DNA from: Shouchella xiaoxiensis
Lineage (GTDB): Bacteria > Bacillota > Bacilli > Bacillales > Bacillaceae_D
Length of the DNA: 56,511 bases
Reading direction: 5' to 3'
Assembly (NCBI RefSeq): GCF_016907895.1
Contig: NZ_JAFBCV010000020.1
Location: 1-56,511 of the forward strand
Both the position numbers and the translations under genes were made by a program. The notes beneath the pieces were generated by a model. It was not told where the DNA came from and searched no databases. It worked only from the letters and a program-made list of their open reading frames with translations. Every line of letters begins with the position of its first letter. Position 1 is the stretch's first letter. This document shows positions 49,453 to 56,511 of this stretch, piece after piece.

Positions 49453-51549
49453 TTAGCTCCCCAATTCAACCATCAACATAATTTCTGTGTATGAAATATC
49501 TTCGCCGACTTCCATTTTGATTGGCTTAAGAAACTCTTTCCCACACTTTGAGATTGCTTCATTAATTCGATCTTGTTTTGCTTGGTCCACTAACTCTAGA
49601 AGACCTGAAATCTGATCTTCTTTTTCCGCCTCTATTAAATGTTTGACAATTGTTTGGGTTGAAAAAGATAGTTCCTCAGCAATTGCTTCGATCGTTTTAC
49701 CTTCTTGATACAAAGCAATTGCTTGATTCACGTCAAGTCTCGCTTTGCCTGAAGACTTCCTTGCTTTCTTCTCAGTTAAACCAAGCTCACCTAGCCATGC
49801 AATGAACATTTCTCCATATTGTTCACGCTTCTGCTCGCCTACACCACTGATTTGCGAAAATTCCTCGAGCGAACGCGGTCGCAAGTTAATCATTTCTTTT
49901 AACGTCTTATCAGAAAAAACGAGATAGGGCGGTATTCCCTGTTCGTCTGCAAGTTCTTTTCTTTTCTTCCGTAACTGTTCAAATGCTTGGTTGTCGCCTT
50001 CTCCCGCTTCTTCGATCGGCTCTTTATAATGAAAAACTTGCGCTTTTCCTTTTAAAACACCCAATCCTTGTTCTGTTAACTGAATAACTGGGTACGAGGT
50101 CGGCGTAAGCCCTAAATAATTCTCAGATATCAAAAAGTCGATAAACACTTGAACATCTTTAGCACTTCGATTGCTCATAAGACCGTACGTCGGTAAGTTT
50201 GTCAAATCGAATTGCTCCATTTTCTTGTTTCGAGACCCTGTTAACACTTGTGCAACAATGCCTTTGCCAAACCGTTCTTTCAGACGAACCACACAGGAAA
50301 GCACCATCTGCGCATCTCTTGTAACGTCTTCTTTCTCACCTGTACGTGTGCAATTGCTGCATTTTCCACAAGGAGATGTGTCGTCATCACCGAAGTAAGC
50401 CAAAATAAATTGCTCTAAACACTCATTCGTGTGGGCATATCGATTCATTTGCTGTAATTTCTCAAAGTCGTGCTGTTTTTTCGATGGTTCGCCATTGGAT
50501 TGCTCAATAAAAAAACGTTGTGTCTGTAAGTCTTGCGCTTGGTACATTAAAATACATTCACTCGGTTCGCCGTCTCGTCCAGCACGCCCTGCTTCCTGGT
50601 AATAGGCTTCAAGTGTGCCAGGAATATTGGCATGGACAATGTAACGAACATTGGCTTTATTAATTCCCATACCAAATGCGTTTGTCGCAATCATAACGTC
50701 GACATCATCCCGAACAAATGATTCTTGCGCCTCAGTTCGGGCAAATTCAGATAACCCTCCATGATAAAGAGCCACGCGATGGCTTTTATTCAAGCGATCG
50801 TAAAGTTTTTCTGCTTCTTTTCTTGTTGATGTATAAATAATGCCTGATTGATTTTGATGCAAGCTCACGTAGTGGGGAATATACGTTTCTTTCTTCTCAC
50901 CTTTTATCTGTCGAAACGTAATATTGTCTCGTTTAAAGCCAAATAAATGTTGTTTGTTTTCATCAATTCCTAAATGAGCGCGAATGTCATCAGCAACTTC
51001 ATGTGTCGCTGTTGCTGTTAAGGCGACGAGTGGCGGGCGATCATCGAGTCCGTCAATCCACTGCTTAATATGTAAGTAGCTTGGTCTAAAATCGTGCCCC
51101 CATTGCGAGAGACAGTGCGCTTCATCGATTGCAATTAGTGACAGTTTTGTTTGGGAAATTGCTTGTATAAAATGTGGTTCGTACAGGCGTTCTGGTGCAA
51201 CATACAGGAGCGTACATTGATTATTTTGCACATCCCTAAGCCGTGCTCGCTCTTCCTCTTTCGTCAAAGAACTATTAATATAGCTTGCTTGAACCCCTAT
51301 TTGATTTAACGCATCAACCTGATCTTTCATTAAAGCGATTAACGGAGAAATAACAAGGGTTGTCCCTCCTTTTACTTGCGCTGGAATCTGATAGCACAGA
51401 GATTTTCCGCCACCAGTAGGCATCACAACAAGTGCATCATCATCGTTTAACAAAGCATTGATAACATCTGCTTGACCTTGACGAAAAGAATCGTAGCCAT
51501 ATGCTTTTTTTAAAAGTTGCTTCGCTTGTTCCATATGTGTATTTATCAA
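49453..51549 (-). CDS. recQ: RecQ-family ATP-dependent DNA helicase with HRDC and C-terminal HTH
   Basis: A 698-residue superfamily 2 helicase. Helicase motifs in order: [12 protein letters not shown] (motif 0, 22-33), [15 protein letters not shown] (motif I, about 42-56), [18 protein letters not shown] (DEAH, about 140-157), ATATA near 177, [20 protein letters not shown] near 288-307, and [15 protein letters not shown] near 317-331. A zinc-binding RQC part follows (Cys in CLEQF and CGKCSNC), then an HRDC domain (about 528-590) and a helix-turn-helix tail ([12 protein letters not shown]). The TTG start (51549) has AGGAAGTGAG; an ATG five codons later lacks a site. Confidence 0.92.
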   Translation of the reverse strand: MINTHMEQAKQLLKKAYGYDSFRQGQADVINALLNDDDALVVMPTGGGKSLCYQIPAQVKGGTTLVISPLIALMKDQVDALNQIGVQASYINSSLTKEEERARLRDVQNNQCTLLYVAPERLYEPHFIQAISQTKLSLIAIDEAHCLSQWGHDFRPSYLHIKQWIDGLDDRPPLVALTATATHEVADDIRAHLGIDENKQHLFGFKRDNITFRQIKGEKKETYIPHYVSLHQNQSGIIYTSTRKEAEKLYDRLNKSHRVALYHGGLSEFARTEAQESFVRDDVDVMIATNAFGMGINKANVRYIVHANIPGTLEAYYQEAGRAGRDGEPSECILMYQAQDLQTQRFFIEQSNGEPSKKQHDFEKLQQMNRYAHTNECLEQFILAYFGDDDTSPCGKCSNCTRTGEKEDVTRDAQMVLSCVVRLKERFGKGIVAQVLTGSRNKKMEQFDLTNLPTYGLMSNRSAKDVQVFIDFLISENYLGLTPTSYPVIQLTEQGLGVLKGKAQVFHYKEPIEEAGEGDNQAFEQLRKKRKELADEQGIPPYLVFSDKTLKEMINLRPRSLEEFSQISGVGEQKREQYGEMFIAWLGELGLTEKKARKSSGKARLDVNQAIALYQEGKTIEAIAEELSFSTQTIVKHLIEAEKEDQISGLLELVDQAKQDRINEAISKCGKEFLKPIKMEVGEDISYTEIMLMVELGS

Positions 51550-51628
51550 GAGCTCACTTCCTATACATAACCATTATACGTTGAGTATAAAGCAAGAAAC
51601 GTTTGTTGAAAACGACATAGCCTCAAAT

Positions 51629-51661
51629 AAGCCGATCGCTTAATGATTTCGCAATCGGCTT
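51629..51661 (-). terminator. Likely terminator of the dehydrogenase gene
   Basis: Stem aagccgat (51629-51636) with atcggctt (51654-51661), 17-nt loop, minus-strand tail TTATTTG. Confidence 0.6.
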
Positions 51662-51668
51662 CAATCCT

Positions 51669-52763
51669 TTATTCAAGTTGCCATTCAATCAGGCGGTCAT
51701 CCGTATTTGATGGAACACCTCGTCCATCCGTGTTATTTGTTATAAAGTAAAGTGAATTGGCAACAACCGTCACGTCACGAACTCGACCGTAATCTTCAAT
51801 AACTGTATTTAGTCCACCTTCGTTTGCTGGATTAAACTGAAACACAGCCTCTCCTCTTAAACCAGCTATATACAATTGATCATTGTGAACAGCAATACCT
51901 GAAGGTGCCCATGTATCGTTGCCCGAGTGAATGATCGGCGTCTCCATGCCGTCCATCATTTCATCTCCTTCAATTTCTGGCCAACCATAGTTGTTACCTG
52001 CTTCGATAAGATTGATTTCATCATGACCCGTTTGCCCATGTTCAGAACTATACATCTTATTATCACTTAACCATGCCAGTCCTTGGGGATTACGGTGCCC
52101 GTAGGAGTAAACAATGGAATTGGTAAATGGGTTATCTTCCGGAACAGCACCGTCCAGCTCCATTCGCAGAATACTTCCTGCCAAATTTTCTTCATCTTGA
52201 GCATAATCCGGCTCTGCCGCATCTCCAGTCGTTGCATAAAGCTTATCGTCTGGACCGATTGCTAACCGACCTCCATTGTGGATGCCTGCCCCTGGAATCT
52301 CTTCAACCAAAGCCATTTCTTCACTCCAAGTTCCTTCATCTTCATCATGAGAAACTTGAACAATTCGATTTGCAATGCCATCACCTGATTGATAACTATG
52401 ATACAAATACGCTAATTTATTTTCTTGATAGCCAGGATGAAGAACCATGCCAAGCAGCCCAGACTCAGACTCCTGCAAAACGTCTTCTTCTAGTTGAACC
52501 GTTTGCTCTGTGAGTTCCCCATCTTCCACAACGTAAATGATTCCTTCTCGCGTCGGAATATAGGCCATTTCATTATGAATAATGGTATTCCAAGGGCTTT
52601 GTAAGTCTTCTGCAAGAACCGTTCCTTCTGAATCTGTTTGAACCGGCTCACTCTGTTCTTATCCAGGTGTATCAGCCGCACCATCCGTTACTTCCTCATC
52701 GTCCGCTCCTGTACAAGCAGCTAGGACGATCACTCCACCAGTGACCATCAACCATTTTTTCAT
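51669..52763 (-). pseudogene. PQQ-dependent sugar dehydrogenase lipoprotein gene with one in-frame stop
   Basis: A single minus-strand frame of about 364 codons. It opens with ATG 52763 after AGGAGGTG and a lipoprotein signal (MKKWLMVTGGVIVLAACTGA, lipobox LAAC), continues through an acidic linker, meets a TAA at 52659-52661, then resumes in the same frame (EQSEPVQTDSEGTVLAEDLQ) into an intact six-bladed glucose/sorbosone dehydrogenase domain (HNGGRLAIGPDDKLYATTGD, YSYGHRNPQGLAWL, GQTGHDEINLIEAGNNYGWP). The stop is one substitution from sense (GAA, CAA or AAA). Reinitiation at ATG 52568 could make an unexported domain. It is either recently inactivated or a sequence error. Confidence 0.8.
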
Positions 52764-52930
52764 CTGGGCACCTCCTCTATCTGTACTCTTTATATTAACG
52801 ATTTTCATTGTGTTAAAACGTTCTTTCAAAAAAATGCTATTTACCGAAAAAATCAATAAGTTGTTCTGCTTCCGACTGAAACGGCCAATGTTGTATACTT
52901 GATTTGATCGACAAAAAGGGAGCTGAAAAG

Positions 52931-53755
52931 ATGGATTACATTACATTAAATAACGGCATTACGATGCCAAAACTTGGATTTGGAGTATGGAAAGTAAAAG
53001 CAGAAGAAGCAAAGCCAGCCGTTGCACATGCCTTAAAATCCGGCTACCGCTCGATTGACACAGCAATGATTTATCGCAATGAAGAAGGAGTCGGGCAAGC
53101 AATTGCTGAATCAGGCATCAATCGTGAAGAACTATTCATCACAACAAAAGTGTGGAATGCCGATCAAGGCTATGATCAGACGTTAAACGCATTTGAAACA
53201 AGCCTATCATTACTAGGACTTGATTATATTGATCTGTATTTAATTCATTGGCCAACACCGGACTTTGACCAATATATTGATACATATAAGGCGCTTGAAC
53301 ATTTGTATAAAGAAGGCAAGGTTCGGGCAATTGGGGTTTGTAATTTCCACATTGAACACCTTGAACGTTTACTCAAAGAATGTGACGTACCACCTGTATT
53401 AAATCAAGTGGAATGCCATCCATACCTTGCGCAACGCGAGTTAAAAGATTTCTGTAACCAACATCAAATCCATGTAGAGGCGTGGAGTCCACTTGATCAA
53501 GGGGGCGAGCTGTTGCAAGATCAGGCTGTTACAGCAATTGCTGAGCGCCACAAAAAAACAGCTGCTCAAGTTGTCTTAAGATGGCATCTACAGCAGGGAA
53601 CGATTGTCATTCCTAAATCCGTTACACCGACACGTATTGAAGAAAATATTGACGTGTTTGATTTTGAACTATCAACTGAAGAAATGGATGCACTCCATGC
53701 TCTTGATCGCAATCAGCGTCGAGGTGCTGACCCAAGCGACATGCACGCACGTTAA
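52931..53755 (+). CDS. Aldo/keto reductase (YvgN/YtbE type)
   Basis: A 274-residue NADPH-dependent reductase with the full AKR tetrad: Asp in SIDTAMIY (with Tyr), Lys in FITTKVWN, His in LIHWPTPDF. The C-terminal IPKSVTPTRIEENIDVFDFE is the cofactor 2'-phosphate-binding segment. Bacillus YvgN and YtbE reduce methylglyoxal and other aldehydes, so detoxification is the likely role. The start is ATG 52931 after AAGGGAG; an in-frame upstream start at 52904 lacks a site. It is divergent from the dehydrogenase pseudogene. Confidence 0.9.
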   Translation: MDYITLNNGITMPKLGFGVWKVKAEEAKPAVAHALKSGYRSIDTAMIYRNEEGVGQAIAESGINREELFITTKVWNADQGYDQTLNAFETSLSLLGLDYIDLYLIHWPTPDFDQYIDTYKALEHLYKEGKVRAIGVCNFHIEHLERLLKECDVPPVLNQVECHPYLAQRELKDFCNQHQIHVEAWSPLDQGGELLQDQAVTAIAERHKKTAAQVVLRWHLQQGTIVIPKSVTPTRIEENIDVFDFELSTEEMDALHALDRNQRRGADPSDMHAR

Positions 53756-53760
53756 GAACA

Positions 53761-53793
53761 ACAGCCCTAGCCTACCGGCTAGGGCTGTCTTTG
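53761..53793 (+). terminator. Terminator of the aldo/keto reductase gene
   Basis: Perfect stem acagccctagcc (53761-53772) with ggctagggctgt (53777-53788), 4-nt loop, then CTTTG. It overlaps the 3' end of the convergent GNAT gene. Confidence 0.82.
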
Positions 53794-54615
53794 TTGAATT
53801 GTCACTAAACGCGTTTTTATTGCAAAAGGAAATGCTGCCAGAACTCGTATGGCAACTGGATCGGTTGAATCTAATTCCACTTCAACAGTTGCAATCCCTC
53901 TCTTTCTCAGCCGAGTAAACACCGCTCTCAACAAATCATAAATAATCAGCTGACAATCTCCCTTTTCTCCGATCCAGCCGATTTCTACTTCATCATCCAT
54001 TTCCGTTGTGTGACAACGAACATAACCTTGAACATCACCATTGATATAAACGAGTGAATCGTCCATACATAAATCCTCTGCAAATACGAGCTCTCTCCAC
54101 TCATTATCCGTTAATGTTCGCACAGGATTAGCTAGATGCATTTCCTGATACGTCTTTGCAACGAGCTTTTGATAAGTACGTTTCTCTTGCTTCGTTAACT
54201 CATTTAACGAGCGTTGCTCTGCTGAAGCTAGTTCAGAGTGAACTTGCCACTGTTCAAGCGATAAACGAGCAATATAAGTAGTTCGGATTTGTATAAAGCT
54301 GGGTGGCATATGGCGCCAAATCTCTTTCTCATTAAATAAAATTTGGATTGGTAATTGTATGTTTGCCTCTAGCTTTATTAAAGCAACTAACTGCTCAATT
54401 CGTTCTTCCCCAAGTGAAAAATAGGGCTTGCAATAAACAACATGAGGATGATAATAAGACTGATAGAAAGATACAGCTGCAGTGAGTTGGTTATGTTCGT
54501 ATATGACATAGCTGTCTTCAGATAAAGGATGGTGTCCTTTTTTATTGATTTGAGAGATAAAAGAAGAAACTCTTTTTTTATCGATTTTTTCATCATATCG
54601 TCGGCAAACGAGCAT
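53779..54615 (-). CDS. GNAT-type acetyltransferase-like protein
   Basis: A 278-residue protein with two probable GNAT halves. The C-terminal half shows SLVYINGDVQGYVRCHTTEM, then VEIGWIGEKGDCQLIIYDLL and a helix-strand pattern (AVFTRLRKRGIATVEVELDS, DPVAIRVLAAFPF) typical of acetyl-CoA-binding folds, though the pyrophosphate loop is not classic. The start is ATG 54615 after GGGGAAG; a TTG 12 codons earlier is less likely. The substrate is unknown. Confidence 0.68.
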   Translation of the reverse strand: MLVCRRYDEKIDKKRVSSFISQINKKGHHPLSEDSYVIYEHNQLTAAVSFYQSYYHPHVVYCKPYFSLGEERIEQLVALIKLEANIQLPIQILFNEKEIWRHMPPSFIQIRTTYIARLSLEQWQVHSELASAEQRSLNELTKQEKRTYQKLVAKTYQEMHLANPVRTLTDNEWRELVFAEDLCMDDSLVYINGDVQGYVRCHTTEMDDEVEIGWIGEKGDCQLIIYDLLRAVFTRLRKRGIATVEVELDSTDPVAIRVLAAFPFAIKTRLVTIQQRQP

Positions 54616-54732
54616 CGTTTCTTCCCCATTTCTAAAGACAAACTTCGACAATCGCTTATTTTTTCCTGCTTGAGCGACTGAATTGCAACGTTTTTGTATA
54701 AAATCGCTGATTTTCGTTTACACTAGTGCCCT

Positions 54733-54761
54733 TTGACGGTAAACTAGAATGTGGACAAAAT
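54733..54761 (+). promoter_or_regulatory. Candidate ykpA promoter
   Basis: TTGACG (54733-54738), 17-bp spacer, CAAAAT (54756-54761), about 45 bp before the gene. Confidence 0.5.
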
Positions 54762-54792
54762 GAATGAATGATTGAGTCGCTTCACAGCGTAG

Positions 54793-56391
<1,599 letters not shown>

Positions 56392-56400
56392 AGCAAAAAG

Positions 56401-56457
56401 AGAAGGTGCTTAGCGCCTTCTCAGGCTGTTGAGAAAGTAATTTCTCAACAGCTTTTT
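56401..56457 (+). terminator. Double-hairpin terminator after ykpA
   Basis: First hairpin agaaggtgct/agcgccttct (56401-56410 with 56412-56421); then gctgttgagaaa (56425-56436) with tttctcaacagc (56441-56452) and T5. The second is the effective terminator. Confidence 0.88.
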
Positions 56458-56489
56458 CTTATTTATAGACACCTAAACAAAAATACTCT

Positions 56490-56498
56490 TGTTATAAT
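56490..56498 (+). promoter_or_regulatory. Extended -10 of a gene beyond the window
   Basis: TGTTATAAT (56490-56498), a perfect TATAAT preceded by TGN. No strong -35 is present, which is usual for extended -10 promoters. The gene it serves lies beyond the window end. Confidence 0.5.
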
Positions 56499-56511
56499 GG
56501 AAAAAAGAACG

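Overview
The window looks like chromosome from an endospore-forming, low-GC Gram-positive of the Bacillaceae. Three kinds of evidence support this: genes with clear Bacillus counterparts (exoA, mccAB, clpE, ykoEDC, ydaT, yojF-bshB2, ypcP, ytxJ, ykpA), sporulation or spore-linked genes (sda, spoIISA/B, a YheC/YheD-type remnant), and Gram-positive regulatory signals (CtsR boxes, WalR-like boxes, a TPP riboswitch, AGGAGG-type ribosome sites, frequent TTG/GTG starts). The genus is not certain; an alkaliphile-type bacillus is a reasonable guess. No rRNA, tRNA, CRISPR array, intact insertion sequence or prophage was seen, so this is mostly ordinary core genome with a few accessory patches.

Layout. 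0-7.1 kb: an ATP-grasp protein, a YebC-family protein, and a seven-gene minus-strand ABC operon in which two ATPase/permease/ectodomain triplets bracket one short GntR (YtrA-type) regulator, behind a palindromic promoter. 7.1-11.2 kb: a Nudix pair, exoA and the reverse transsulfuration operon mccAB. 11.3-14.7 kb: two paralogous luciferase-like monooxygenases with a SpoIISA toxin gene and a 48-residue SpoIISB-like antitoxin gene between them. 14.7-20.4 kb: an Eis-type acetyltransferase with a TetR-like operator, clpE under two CtsR boxes, a YheC/D-like ATP-grasp pseudogene, and an NlpC/P60 cell-wall hydrolase. 20.5-28.9 kb: tryptophan-degrading kynUBA, a 3-methyladenine glycosylase, the TPP-riboswitch-controlled ykoEDC transporter, a HAD phosphatase and ilvE.

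29-41 kb: a cation exporter, a 3D-domain wall protein, a methyltransferase, convergent gndA and zwf (oxidative pentose phosphate pathway), an alpha/beta hydrolase, several small proteins, a frameshifted two-helix membrane gene and a large permease. 40.6-45 kb: a four-gene operon with a YdbM-like flavoprotein and a MazG-type protein, ydaT, and a LOV-STAS photoreceptor (ytvA-like) overlapping a membrane-anchored trypsin-like protease. 45-49.4 kb: bacillithiol genes, ypcP, sda, small membrane proteins, a candidate structured leader RNA and a dispersed-repeat relic. 49.4-56.5 kb: ytxJ, recQ, a PQQ-type dehydrogenase lipoprotein gene split by one stop codon, an aldo/keto reductase, a GNAT protein and the ABC-F gene ykpA.

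The least ordinary items are the duplicated ABC/GntR cassette, the hidden SpoIISB antitoxin, the ytvA-protease pair, the structured RNA near 48.45-48.51 kb, and three genes broken by very small lesions, which may be recent decay or sequence errors.
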